In this document: positions 34,811-43,370 of the stretch, one piece after another
Layout: each line of letters opens with the position of its first letter
Numbering within the stretch: the first letter of the stretch is position 1
NCBI GenBank assembly: GCA_964392325.1
Contig: CAYMPJ010000008.1
Span: forward strand, 1 to 64,000
Reading direction: 5' to 3'
Source of the DNA: CALLPQ01 sp964392325
Lineage (GTDB): Bacteria > Pseudomonadota > Alphaproteobacteria > Caulobacterales > Parvularculaceae
Length of the DNA stretch: 64,000 bases
Made by a program: the position numbers and the translations under genes
The notes under the pieces: model-generated
What the model was told of the DNA's origin: nothing
Database searches by the model: none
The model's input: the letters and a program-made list of their open reading frames with translations, nothing else

Positions 34811-36258
34811 GAAGCAATCTCTTTGACTTGCTGATAACCGCTAAGTGCTCTTTCTCTGGCCGCTTTATGATCTACAATCGGTTTGGGGTAATCCCGGCCA
34901 AGTTCAATCCCGGCTTTTTCAAGTATCTCGGCCGGTGCGCTCCAGGGTTGATGAATATATTTGTTGGGAAGTTTTTTTAACTCCGGAATATAACGGCGTA
35001 TATAATCACCATCTGCATCGAATTTTTCACCCTGACCGAAGGGATTGAAAATTCTGAAATAGGGAGATGCATCAGCGCCGCATCCGGCAACCCACTGCCA
35101 GCTTGCACTATTACTGGCAATATCAGCGTCAACAAGTGTATCCCAAAACCATGCTTCTCCTTTTTGCCAGGGGACAAGGAGGTGTTTGATTAAAAAGCTG
35201 GCGGCAATCATGCGTACACGGTTATGCATCCAGCCGGTTTGCCATAATTCACGCATTCCCGCATCAACCATCGGGTACCCGGTCAGGCCGCGTTGCCATG
35301 CCTGTAAGCTTTCCTTGTCGTCAAGCCATGGGTAATGGGCAAAAGCTCCTCGCAATGGAATTTCGGATAAGCGCGGGTAGAAATATAAAAGATGGTAAGA
35401 AAATTCACGCCATGCAATTTCCGAGAGAAATTTCCAGCATTCTTTTTCATTTGCCCCGGTCTCTATCGCGAGAAGGGTCTTGTGCCATATCTCTAGGGGG
35501 GAGATTTCGCCAAAAGCCAGATGGGGTGATAATTTAGAGGTGCCTTTTACATTGGGGATATTACGAGAGGTATCATAGTCATTTACTGGTTCCGCCAAAA
35601 ACTGGTCCAGACATTGATGGGCCCCTTTTTCGCCGGGTGTCCACTGCTTTGGAAAAGCATTGGCCCAATCGGGTTTGGCGGGATAGAGGTTCCAGTCTTC
35701 AAGTTGATCACCATTGGGCAGGGATTTTGGGGAAGGAATTTTTTTTACGGCCGCACAGGCTTTTTCTCTGGCAGGCCCCATTGCTTTTAAATTTTTCCAG
35801 AAAGGTGTGAAGACCTTATAATGGGTACCGCCGCCGGTTTTCACTTCCCATGGTTCTCGCAGCAACGAACCGTTGAAAGTCTCCACGTGAATGCCGGTCT
35901 CAATGAAAGTTGATTTAACCGCTTTATCAGTATCAATGCCTTCCTTATCGTAACGGCGATTCCAGTAGATCCCATTGGCATTGGTCTCTTCTATCAGGGA
36001 TGCCAAGACAGCCGCGGGGTCACCCTTTTTTAAAATGAGCGTGCTCCCACATTTTTCGAGAGAGGCTTTCAGGCTTTCCAATGATCGGTGTAACCACCAG
36101 CGACTAGCCCCGCCGAGTGCGCGCGATGCGTTGTTCTGATCTTCTAAAATATAAACAGGAATAACCGGCTGGCCATTGGAAAGGCAAGCCTGTAAGGCGG
36201 GGTTGTCGCAAAGGCGCAAGTCCCGGCGAAACCAGAAAAGTACGGGTTTTAAAGTCAT
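34807..36258 (-). CDS. phrB: Deoxyribodipyrimidine photolyase (class I CPD type)
   Basis: 483 residues. N-terminal antenna domain begins VLFWFRRDLRLCDNPAL. The FAD domain has the block TGYPMVDAGMRELWQTGWMH, then RVRMIAASFLIKHLL and SASWQWVAGCGADASPYFR, which is diagnostic of CPD photolyases. It repairs UV-induced pyrimidine dimers using blue light. It is followed with overlap by cfa, suggesting a shared light/oxidative stress role. 36 bases separate it from kdsD upstream. Confidence 0.95.
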   Translation of the reverse strand: MTLKPVLFWFRRDLRLCDNPALQACLSNGQPVIPVYILEDQNNASRALGGASRWWLHRSLESLKASLEKCGSTLILKKGDPAAVLASLIEETNANGIYWNRRYDKEGIDTDKAVKSTFIETGIHVETFNGSLLREPWEVKTGGGTHYKVFTPFWKNLKAMGPAREKACAAVKKIPSPKSLPNGDQLEDWNLYPAKPDWANAFPKQWTPGEKGAHQCLDQFLAEPVNDYDTSRNIPNVKGTSKLSPHLAFGEISPLEIWHKTLLAIETGANEKECWKFLSEIAWREFSYHLLYFYPRLSEIPLRGAFAHYPWLDDKESLQAWQRGLTGYPMVDAGMRELWQTGWMHNRVRMIAASFLIKHLLVPWQKGEAWFWDTLVDADIASNSASWQWVAGCGADASPYFRIFNPFGQGEKFDADGDYIRRYIPELKKLPNKYIHQPWSAPAEILEKAGIELGRDYPKPIVDHKAARERALSGYQQVKEIAS

Positions 36259-36294
36259 AATAGTATTACGTTGCGAATAGGATTTTAGATTATC

Positions 36295-37278
36295 CTATAC
36301 CACCCCTGAGGCGAGGCAGTCATGAATGTGTAACAGCCCGACTGGTTTTTGATTTTTCAGGACAAATAGTGCGGTAATTTTGTCGCTATTCATCAGGGCG
36401 AGTGCGTCTCCGGCGATTGTATCGGGTGCAACCGTTTTGGGAGATCGTGTCATGAGCGCCGCAACATTCGGGCTATCATTATTATCGCGCGAACCAGGCT
36501 GCACGAAAAGACGGCGCAAGTCGCCATCTGTCAAAATTCCCGATAGCTTTCCAGAAGTGTCTAGAATTCCAACGCAACCAAATCCACCTTCATTCATAAT
36601 GGTAATGGCTTGGTTGAGATTTGCATTTTCATCGCAAAGGGGGAGCGCGCCGACATCCTTGTGCATCAAATCTTCGACCCGTCGCAAGGCAGCGCCCAGC
36701 AAGCCGCCCGGGTGAAACCCGTGAAACTCATTTGCTGTCATCCCCTTATCACGCATTAAGCTGATCGCTAATGCATCACCGGCTGCAATCATCATGGTTG
36801 TCGATGTCGTGGGAGCATTGGTAATTGTGCATGCTTCTGCAATGTCGGGTAAGACAATGCTGGCTGTTGCAAGTTTGATTAAACTTGAATTTGTTCCGGC
36901 ACTGATTGCTGTAACAGGAATTGAAAATCGTTTGGCATAACCAAGCAAGTCCCCAAGTTCTGCGGTTTCGCCGGATTTGGATAGGGCCAGAATCGTATCT
37001 TGAGAGGTGATCATGCCAAGATCCCCATGACTGGCTTCACCGGGATGGACGTAATAGGCCGGCGTTCCTGTAGAGGAGAATGTTGACGCAATTTTGCGGG
37101 CGACATGGCCGGATTTGCCCATGCCGGTGACAATTATCCGCCCCTTTGTCGCGCGTAAAATGGCAACCATCGCGCTATACTCATCCCCGAGCTGATCGCG
37201 CAGAGCGTTGAGCCCGGCAATTTCATTATCCAGAACCTTTCTGGCAGTTGCAATGCTGTCGGAGGTTTTTGGGGCCAT
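36295..37278 (-). CDS. kdsD: Arabinose-5-phosphate isomerase (KpsF/GutQ family)
   Basis: 327 residues from the ATG at 37278 (SD-like AGGAAA upstream); a TTG at 37311 is also in frame. SIS domain: IVTGMGKSGHVARKIAST and HPGEASHGDLGMI; then two CBS domains (MHKDVGALPLCDENANLNQA, LSGILTDGDLRRLFVQ). It converts ribulose-5-phosphate to arabinose-5-phosphate, the first step of KDO synthesis for LPS. It diverges from kdsA, the enzyme that uses its product. Confidence 0.93.
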   Translation of the reverse strand: MAPKTSDSIATARKVLDNEIAGLNALRDQLGDEYSAMVAILRATKGRIIVTGMGKSGHVARKIASTFSSTGTPAYYVHPGEASHGDLGMITSQDTILALSKSGETAELGDLLGYAKRFSIPVTAISAGTNSSLIKLATASIVLPDIAEACTITNAPTTSTTMMIAAGDALAISLMRDKGMTANEFHGFHPGGLLGAALRRVEDLMHKDVGALPLCDENANLNQAITIMNEGGFGCVGILDTSGKLSGILTDGDLRRLFVQPGSRDNNDSPNVAALMTRSPKTVAPDTIAGDALALMNSDKITALFVLKNQKPVGLLHIHDCLASGVV

Positions 37279-37458
37279 ATGGTCAGGGTGTTTCCTATGC
37301 TTATTTTGCAAAATAGGGCCTTGGTTGCAGGTGACGACGCCTGATTAGCAGTCTACACTTAGCGGTACTAAAAGTCAGTTTTTTGTCTCTGAATTTGCGT
37401 GTTATTTCAATGGCGTCGCGTATATGAGTGAGAGATATATGCATACGGAGTTGCTTTT

Positions 37459-38346
37459 ATGGAGCAAGACAGAATAAAAACCGTTCGTCTGGATCGCCCC
37501 AATAAGGCGGGTACGAGCGATATCGGTGCGATGGAGATTGGCAATACGCTGCCATTGACCATTGTTGCTGGTCCTTGCGCCATGGAAAGCAGGGACCATG
37601 CGTTGGAATGCGCTGAAGCTCTGGCGAAAATAGCTGAGCGGGTTGGCGTAAATCTGGTTTACAAAACCTCTTTTGATAAAGCCAATCGCACGAGCGCTTC
37701 TAGCCAGCGCGGACTTGGGTTAAAGTCTGCTTTGCCTGTTTTTGCCGATATTCGCGATAAAACCGGCCTGCCTGTGCTAACCGATATCCATGAGGCAGGT
37801 CATTGTGAGCCAGTTGGAGAGGTGGTCGATATTTTACAGATACCGGCCTTTTTATGCCGTCAGACCGATTTGCTGGTCGCGGCTGCCAAAACCGGAAATA
37901 TCATAAATGTCAAAAAGGGCCAGTTTTTGGCGCCTTGGGATATGAAAAATGTAGCTGGTAAAATTCGCGATGCTGGCAATGACCGGATATTATTGACCGA
38001 GCGGGGTGCTAGTTTTGGATATAATACACTGGTTTCCGATTTCAGGGCTTTACCGGTAATGGGCGCAGTGGCTCCGGTTATTTTTGATGCAACCCATTCA
38101 GTACAACAACCGGGCGGGCAGGGGGTAACATCTGGTGGGCAGCGAGAATTTGTTCCCACCCTTGCGCGCGCTGCGGTTGCTGTTGGGGTTGCAGGTGTCT
38201 TTGCAGAAACGCATCCAGACCCAGACAAAGCGCCCTCTGACGGGCCAAATATGATACCGCTCAGCCAGTTTGAAAATTTTATCGCCGACCTCGTCGCCAT
38301 TGATAAGCTTACAAAAGCGAGAAGTTCACTGCACGGTTATTGTTGA
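37459..38346 (+). CDS. kdsA: 3-deoxy-8-phosphooctulonate synthase
   Basis: 295 residues. Condenses arabinose-5-phosphate with PEP to KDO-8-phosphate. Visible: IVAGPCAMESRDHALECAEA, YKTSFDKANRTSASSQRG, FLCRQTDLLVAAAKTG, LLTERGASFGYNTLVSDFRA and FAETHPDPDKAPSDGPN, all classical. About 25 residues longer at the N-terminus than the core fold; the ATG follows CGGAG. It is divergent from kdsD with a 180-base shared promoter region. Confidence 0.97.
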   Translation: MEQDRIKTVRLDRPNKAGTSDIGAMEIGNTLPLTIVAGPCAMESRDHALECAEALAKIAERVGVNLVYKTSFDKANRTSASSQRGLGLKSALPVFADIRDKTGLPVLTDIHEAGHCEPVGEVVDILQIPAFLCRQTDLLVAAAKTGNIINVKKGQFLAPWDMKNVAGKIRDAGNDRILLTERGASFGYNTLVSDFRALPVMGAVAPVIFDATHSVQQPGGQGVTSGGQREFVPTLARAAVAVGVAGVFAETHPDPDKAPSDGPNMIPLSQFENFIADLVAIDKLTKARSSLHGYC

Positions 38347-38424
38347 GCCCCCATTAGAGCGCTTCAAAGCTTAGCTATTGGCATGGCTTTTCGGGAAATT
38401 ACCAACTTAAACGGGGCTAGGCGC

Positions 38425-39687
38425 CTAAACAACGATTTGCTTTTTTTGCAAAGAAGCACCCAGTTCTGATAGTGCAGTAGCAAGATCAATCTTCTTCACG
38501 GCTGCAACTTCCCTAGCCATACGGTCAAGGGCTGCTTCGAAAAGCTGCCGTTCTGAATAGCTTTGTTCGGGTTGTTCTGGCGCCCTGTAGAGATCGCGCA
38601 CAACCTCTGCAACTGCATTTAAGTCGCCAGAATTGATTTTCGCTTCATATTCCTGGGCACGGCGAGACCACATGGTGCGTTTCACCCGGGCGCGTCCTTG
38701 TAGGACGATAATGGTTTTTTCAACAAATGCAGGGTCAGACAATTCGCGCATACCAACCGCTTTTGCTTTTTCCGTTGGAACGCGAAGGCGCAATTTTTCA
38801 TGTAAAAACTGGATTACAAAGACTTCAATCTTGGTGCCAACGATCTCCTGAGACTCAATCGCCTCTATCACGCCAACCCCGTGTGCGGGATAAACGATTT
38901 CATCATTTACTTTAAATTCTTTTTTTGCGGCTTTGGCTTCAGGAGAAGGGGTTGAAGGGGCTTCTTCAACGGTTTCGTTAATTTGCGGTGGAACTGGATA
39001 GGGGTTTGATGCGGCAACATCGTCAGCGCCTCGGCGCGGTGCTTGTCCAACTTTACCAACAGCGATGATTTTTTCGCGAGGTGGTTTGGCGCGCTTACGT
39101 GTGGCTTTCTTTGCAGGTGCTTTTTTAGCGGGAGCTTTTTTTGCGGCTGGTTTTGGTTCTACTATTTCTTCTGCTACTGATGTCACGGGTGCTTTAGCCT
39201 TAACTTTACTGGTTGTGGTTTTGGTTGATTTTTTGGTGGCCGGTTTGGCGGCGGATTTGGTCGTCGATTTCTTTTTGGTTGCAGATTTTTTTGCAACGGG
39301 GCTTTTAACCGCCTTTGCCTTCTTATCAACTGTTTTTTTCGCGGTTGCTTTTTTTGTTGTTTTTACAGCTGCTTTTTTAGTGTTCGCTTTGGGCGCGGCT
39401 TTTTTTGTGGTTGGTTTTTTAGCAGCAACTTTCTTTTTAGCCGCTGTTTTCTTCGCGACTGTTTTCTTTGTTGCCGATTTGGCGGTTACAGCTTTATTTG
39501 CCGTCTTTTTTTTCGTCGGTGCCTTTTTAGCAGCGACTTTTTTGGTACTAGATGTTTTTTTCGTTGTTGTTTTTTTTGCCACGGCTTTTTTTGTCACGCT
39601 TTTCGTCTTCGCACTTTTCTTTTTGGAAGAAGCTTTCTTTGTTGTTTTGGTCGCCATTTTTTCTCTCATAGGGTCGCTGGTTGCCAT
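38425..39687 (-). CDS. carD: CarD family transcription factor with long histone-H1-like N-terminal tail
   Basis: 420 residues, roughly twice the usual CarD length. Residues about 1-210 are nearly all Lys, Ala and Thr in KKTxAKK/PAKKA repeats, like histone H1 or AlgP tails. Residues about 250-420 form a standard CarD: VNDEIVYPAHGVGVIEAIES, RAP/RID-like beta domain, VKRTMWSRRAQEYEAKI with the conserved Trp that contacts promoter DNA, and a helical C-terminus. It binds RNA polymerase beta and stabilises open complexes. Starts at 39687, 39669 and 39657 are possible; GCTGGAG precedes the first and GAGAGAAA the last. The tail probably binds DNA nonspecifically. Confidence 0.9.
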   Translation of the reverse strand: MATSDPMREKMATKTTKKASSKKKSAKTKSVTKKAVAKKTTTKKTSSTKKVAAKKAPTKKKTANKAVTAKSATKKTVAKKTAAKKKVAAKKPTTKKAAPKANTKKAAVKTTKKATAKKTVDKKAKAVKSPVAKKSATKKKSTTKSAAKPATKKSTKTTTSKVKAKAPVTSVAEEIVEPKPAAKKAPAKKAPAKKATRKRAKPPREKIIAVGKVGQAPRRGADDVAASNPYPVPPQINETVEEAPSTPSPEAKAAKKEFKVNDEIVYPAHGVGVIEAIESQEIVGTKIEVFVIQFLHEKLRLRVPTEKAKAVGMRELSDPAFVEKTIIVLQGRARVKRTMWSRRAQEYEAKINSGDLNAVAEVVRDLYRAPEQPEQSYSERQLFEAALDRMAREVAAVKKIDLATALSELGASLQKKQIVV

Positions 39688-40128
39688 CGCTCCAGCTAGT
39701 GAACAAATTCAACATTGTGATCTTCGATCAGGATCGTCGATCGGGTTAGTGCAAATAGCCGTCCAGGAATTTCGGCATTTGAGGACATTCCAGTCTCCCC
39801 AAGCGAAAGGCATGCCACTATGAAAACCCTGAACCGATTCCATCAGGATTTACATGGTTTTGTTCGTAAAAACGGTAGTCAAAGCAAAAAAATTGATCAT
39901 TTGGTCGTATTAGTCGGCCGAAACCCTAGTGAATAATCGCGTTAAGCCTTCTTAATACGATGCTCTCACTGCAATGGATTAGCATAATATCGCTAAACTT
40001 TCGAGAAAGTTCAGTTATATTGCGCTGCGGCATAGCGTCCTGCGCCAATAAATTGGCGTGTATGCAGGCGATGGTGGGTGAAAATATACTCGGAGAAGAG
40101 TTATTTGCGGGTCAGAACGCGCAAAACC
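39688..40128. other. 441-base intergenic region between carD and fdxA
   Basis: No supported gene or RNA; the possible short plus-strand frames here have no ribosome-binding site or recognisable product. It probably holds the carD promoter (minus strand). No strong inverted repeat was noticed. Confidence 0.4.
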
Positions 40129-40467
40129 TCAAGAGCCTTTACCGGGTTTGTCGCTGAAATATTTCTCCAGCTTACCTTCTTCTTTGGCCTTGTCGTCTGC
40201 CCCGGGCATTTCGTCGATTTTGACGGTAATATTAGGCCAGCTTTCAGCGTACTTGGTATTGATCTCTAGCCATTTTCCGTCGGCGTCATCGGTATCGGGG
40301 ATGATCGCTTCAGCAGGGCATTCCGGTTCGCAAACGCCGCAATCGATACATTCATCAGGATGGATCACCAGCATATTCTCGCCTTCATAAAAGCAATCTA
40401 CTGGGCAGACTTCAACGCAGTCTGTATATTTACAGGCGATACAAGCATCGGTAACGACATAGGTCAT
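40129..40467 (-). CDS. fdxA: Seven-iron ferredoxin FdxA
   Basis: 112 residues, usual length. The N-terminus has CIACKYTDCVEVCPVDCFYE (3Fe-4S and part of the 4Fe-4S ligands) followed by HPDECIDCGVCEPECPAEAI, the 3Fe/4Fe arrangement of the Azotobacter-type FdI family. It is an electron carrier of unknown partner. AAGGAG precedes the ATG. In many Alphaproteobacteria fdxA lies directly between an S4 protein gene and carD; here carD is downstream but the S4 gene is 4 kb upstream. Confidence 0.96.
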   Translation of the reverse strand: MTYVVTDACIACKYTDCVEVCPVDCFYEGENMLVIHPDECIDCGVCEPECPAEAIIPDTDDADGKWLEINTKYAESWPNITVKIDEMPGADDKAKEEGKLEKYFSDKPGKGS

Positions 40468-40599
40468 AATTAAGGAACTCCTTGCCTTTTGCTCGGCAAT
40501 CTTGGGTATTGCAAACTAGGCTCTTACATAGCGTGAAATTTTTCTGGTGCAAGTAGCCCTCAAATTTATCCCCATGAATCAGACCATCGCAGGGGCCTT

Positions 40600-41061
40600 T
40601 TATCCCTTATTTTCAACGCGTCGCCGGGCTTCCCCGCTATCACGGTCGCTTAGATGAATTAGGGAGCATATTTGGCGAAGAAGTGAGTCTTCGTATGGGT
40701 CGCGAACCCCATCACTGAGCACCACCTGCCAGAGCCCCTCTATAAAGGCGATTCGCTCCTCTTCTGGCAGCGTCTTCACTTCGCGGGTAAACTGGTGGAG
40801 ATCGAGGGCGTTTTTTTGAGCCTCCTCGCCTTTGACGCGTAAGTCATCAGCATCGCTCGGGGATAGGTTGAATTGTTTTTTCAGAAGTCCAGTGATCAGG
40901 TTTTTTTCCTGCTGGTCATGATTTTCATCAATACTGGCGGCTTCCGCCAGCAGGGCCGCGAAAGCAACCTGCATCTTTTGTTCTTCAGTTTCCATGCCCT
41001 CTTGGTCTTTGGCGCTCGCTTGTGCGGTTTCTTTAAAGAGGGCTTTTAGACTGGCGAGCAT
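40600..41061 (-). CDS. TerB family protein
   Basis: 153 residues from the ATG at 41061 (AGGGA upstream); an ATG at 41103 is in frame but lacks a ribosome-binding site. All-alpha protein with the TerB/DjlA N-terminal pattern: VAFAALLAEAASIDENHDQQ, then EERIAFIEGLWQVVLSDGVRD and a final helix (EDSLLRQICSLIHLSDRD) with conserved acidic residues proposed to bind metal. Role uncertain; TerB-like proteins occur in stress and tellurite systems, but no other ter gene is here. Confidence 0.85.
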   Translation of the reverse strand: MLASLKALFKETAQASAKDQEGMETEEQKMQVAFAALLAEAASIDENHDQQEKNLITGLLKKQFNLSPSDADDLRVKGEEAQKNALDLHQFTREVKTLPEEERIAFIEGLWQVVLSDGVRDPYEDSLLRQICSLIHLSDRDSGEARRRVENKG

Positions 41062-41134
41062 TGTGGATTTCCCTGTGGGGTTGCTATTTAAATTAGAAAG
41101 CATAGTTTTAGAAAGGACGCAAATTTAAGGCCCA

Positions 41135-42052
41135 ATGTTCATGTCACAAACCGGAACTGATCGTTCACTCAAAGACTTGGAAATGCAAGCCAACGCCGCG
41201 GCGCGCGCGCATATGGGCAAGGTTGCCGTGCCAACGATCATTATGGGATTTGCTATTCCCGTTGCATATTTCTCGACGCTTATTCTTACCCTTATGGGGT
41301 TTGTCTCTGTGATCACGGCTTTTTTCGTGCTCGCATTCCTAACTTATGCTTGTTATACTATCATTCATGAATCTGTACACGGAACGATAAACGGGAAAAA
41401 CGAAAAGCTTCACTGGTTAAGTTTGGCCCTTGGCTATTTGAACGGCCAAATCATTTTGCTTTCTTATCAAATACACCGCAGGGAGCATTTTTCCCATCAT
41501 CAAAATACCAATGTGCCCGGCGCAGATCCGGACTTGCCCATGGTGAGTAATGGGCTTGGTAAAATGATAGAGATGGTGATGTTGGCCCCACTTCAAAAAA
41601 CCAACGCCTATTTTAAAACATATGCCGAGATTGCTGAACGGAAAGAAAAGATCATTGTTGTTTTAGAGCTTCTGATTGGCATCGGCTGGCGGATCGGCTT
41701 TGGTTGTTTTTTCGGCTGGAAAGTAGGTTTATTGCTTCTTTTGGGTAGTACTTATGTTGGGGGATTCTTGCTGCAACTCTTATTTTCATGGGCCGTTCAT
41801 CGCTCCTTCGATCAAACAGAGCGCTACAAAGATACTTCGATCATTATTTTTCCCAAACCCTTTGACACATTGGTGACCTGGATTTGGTTGTACCAAAATT
41901 ACCATGCAATCCATCATTTGTTTCCACGCGTTCCATTTTATAAATACAGAACGATCTTTCGTGAAATCGAACCGACCATGAAGGCCAATGGTGCCCCGAT
42001 CTTTCGCGTGGGTGAGGGGGCTATCAAAACGGCCCTGCCGTCATTGACTTAA
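41135..42052 (+). CDS. Fatty acid desaturase family membrane di-iron enzyme
   Basis: 305 residues, about four membrane helices. Three His boxes: HESVHGT, HRREHFSHHQN and NYHAIHHLFPRVPFYKY, the di-iron ligands of membrane desaturases/hydroxylases. The HxxxHxxHH second box also occurs in carotenoid ketolases and hydroxylases, so the substrate (acyl lipid or carotenoid) is uncertain. Stand-alone plus-strand gene, divergent from terB. Confidence 0.85.
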   Translation: MFMSQTGTDRSLKDLEMQANAAARAHMGKVAVPTIIMGFAIPVAYFSTLILTLMGFVSVITAFFVLAFLTYACYTIIHESVHGTINGKNEKLHWLSLALGYLNGQIILLSYQIHRREHFSHHQNTNVPGADPDLPMVSNGLGKMIEMVMLAPLQKTNAYFKTYAEIAERKEKIIVVLELLIGIGWRIGFGCFFGWKVGLLLLLGSTYVGGFLLQLLFSWAVHRSFDQTERYKDTSIIIFPKPFDTLVTWIWLYQNYHAIHHLFPRVPFYKYRTIFREIEPTMKANGAPIFRVGEGAIKTALPSLT

Positions 42053-42109
42053 ATCGGCATCTTTCCAAATAAAATCTAAAGACGCAAAGCTGAAAAGTGC
42101 CACAAATTT

Positions 42110-42607
42110 CTAGGGATTATTTTGTGCAAAGCCGATTAAGTTACCGGCGGGGTCTCGAACATAAATTTCGCGCGAGCCACGATTTGTAATATGGTCGGGG
42201 ATTACCACATCATATTTCTCGATGACCGGTATAATTTCATCCAATGCATCGGTCTCCATAAATACCACTGCGCGGTTAACGCCTTCGATACCAATGGGGT
42301 TTGTGGCGCGAGAAAAGTCAAAGCTTTGATACATGATCTCTAACGGGCCATTTTGTAAGCTGACAAAAGCAAGTTTGTTATCAAAGGGAACCGAGATTGC
42401 GACTTCAAAACCAAGGCTCTCCCAAAAAATAACGCAAGGCTCCAACTCATTTGCCAAAAGCACAGAAGTTATACTGTTGATTTTCATCTGAGGTTCCTCT
42501 CCGGTTGTTGCTGTCCCTTCGGTTCCTTGGGTTCCCTGCGTCCCTTCTGCTGAACATGCGATCATCAAAAGCGCTAAGCCCATTATTGAAAGTGATCTGA
42601 AAACCAT
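42110..42607 (-). CDS. VOC (glyoxalase-like) lipoprotein
   Basis: 165 residues. Start at ATG 42607, which follows GGGAGGG; the TTG at 42631 in frame would include this site. Signal peptide ends in a lipobox-like LLMIAC, so it is probably lipid-anchored, unusual for the VOC superfamily. A low-complexity EGTQGTQGTEGT linker precedes one beta-alpha-beta-beta-beta VOC module (SVLLANELEPCVIFWESLGF, then GVNRAVVFMETDALDEIIPV and YVRDPAGNLIGFAQN). Function unknown (metal-dependent lyase, resistance or isomerase). Divergent from a padR gene with a palindrome between. Confidence 0.82.
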   Translation of the reverse strand: MVFRSLSIMGLALLMIACSAEGTQGTQGTEGTATTGEEPQMKINSITSVLLANELEPCVIFWESLGFEVAISVPFDNKLAFVSLQNGPLEIMYQSFDFSRATNPIGIEGVNRAVVFMETDALDEIIPVIEKYDVVIPDHITNRGSREIYVRDPAGNLIGFAQNNP

Positions 42608-42631
42608 GGTCCACCCTCCCATTATTGCCAA

Positions 42632-42650
42632 CTATTATAATTTATAATAG
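42632..42650. promoter_or_regulatory. Perfect palindrome in the padR/VOC divergent promoter, likely operator
   Basis: CTATTATAA (42632-42640) and TTATAATAG (42642-42650) are perfect reverse complements around one T. It is 24 bases upstream of the VOC lipoprotein start and 49 bases upstream of the padR start, an ideal operator position for the dimeric PadR repressor. The TATAAT inside it also suggests overlap with a -10 element. Confidence 0.65.
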
Positions 42651-42699
42651 ATTCCAGAAGATGGCTCTGGAGTCAAGAAAAATCAATTAATATGCCGAT

Positions 42700-43299
42700 A
42701 TGAATAAACATGGAGATTTGACCACAGCTGACCTCGTTGTCTTGGCCGTTTTGCTGAGCGATCCGCCTATGCATGGCTATGAGCTTGTTAAAAAACTCGA
42801 GGAAGCGGATATGGAGGATTGGGCCTCTGTCTCAATTGCTCAAGTTTATTATTCGCTGCGCAAAATGGCGAAGTCAGGTCATATTTTGATTGTTAAAAGC
42901 GCAAAGCCATCATTGGGGCCAAGCCGGGTTATTTATAAACCAGCAGACCATGCTCATGGAGCACTTTTGACGGCCCTGAAACGTGAAGACTGGGCGCATC
43001 AACGCATCCCATCTCCCTTTACAACATGGACGGCGCTCGCAATTCATGCAGATAGTGCGGTCATTGAGGAACAATTTGCACGCCGTGCGCGGTTTCTCTT
43101 AGCCGAAATAAAAAGAGAGGAAGAAACACTACGCGCACTCAAAGCTTTAAAAGCGTCCGGAGTGGAAAGCGCTAAAATTATGATCGCGATGGCTATTTCT
43201 GAAATGCAAGTTGAATTGGATTATCTCCAACCTCTAAAAGAGGCTGTCTTGCATGAAACGAAATTATTAAAACTGAAAAGCCAAGAGTGCGCTCCGTAG
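42700..43299 (+). CDS. PadR family transcriptional regulator
   Basis: 199 residues. Winged-helix domain: LVVLAVLLSDPPMHGYELVKK and SVSIAQVYYSLRKMAKSGHI, the PadR recognition helix and wing, with a C-terminal helical dimerisation arm (AIHADSAVIEEQFARRARFL, ending ALKASGVESAKIMIAMA). Probably a ligand-responsive repressor of itself and the divergent VOC lipoprotein gene. Ligand unknown. Confidence 0.92.
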   Translation: MNKHGDLTTADLVVLAVLLSDPPMHGYELVKKLEEADMEDWASVSIAQVYYSLRKMAKSGHILIVKSAKPSLGPSRVIYKPADHAHGALLTALKREDWAHQRIPSPFTTWTALAIHADSAVIEEQFARRARFLLAEIKREEETLRALKALKASGVESAKIMIAMAISEMQVELDYLQPLKEAVLHETKLLKLKSQECAP

Positions 43300-43370
43300 T
43301 GAAGCCACCGCGTGAAATCATAGCCGCCGCTCACTCGTTTATTGCTCTCGTGTTTATCACTTACGTCTTA

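Noticed and set aside
39065..39823. 252-codon plus-strand frame opposite carD
   Set aside because: It is the antisense reading of the Lys/Ala-rich tail, giving a meaningless Phe/Val/Ala-rich product.
40600..41061. Tellurite resistance system
   Set aside because: Only a lone TerB-like protein is present; no terZ, terA, terC, terD or terE genes are visible nearby.
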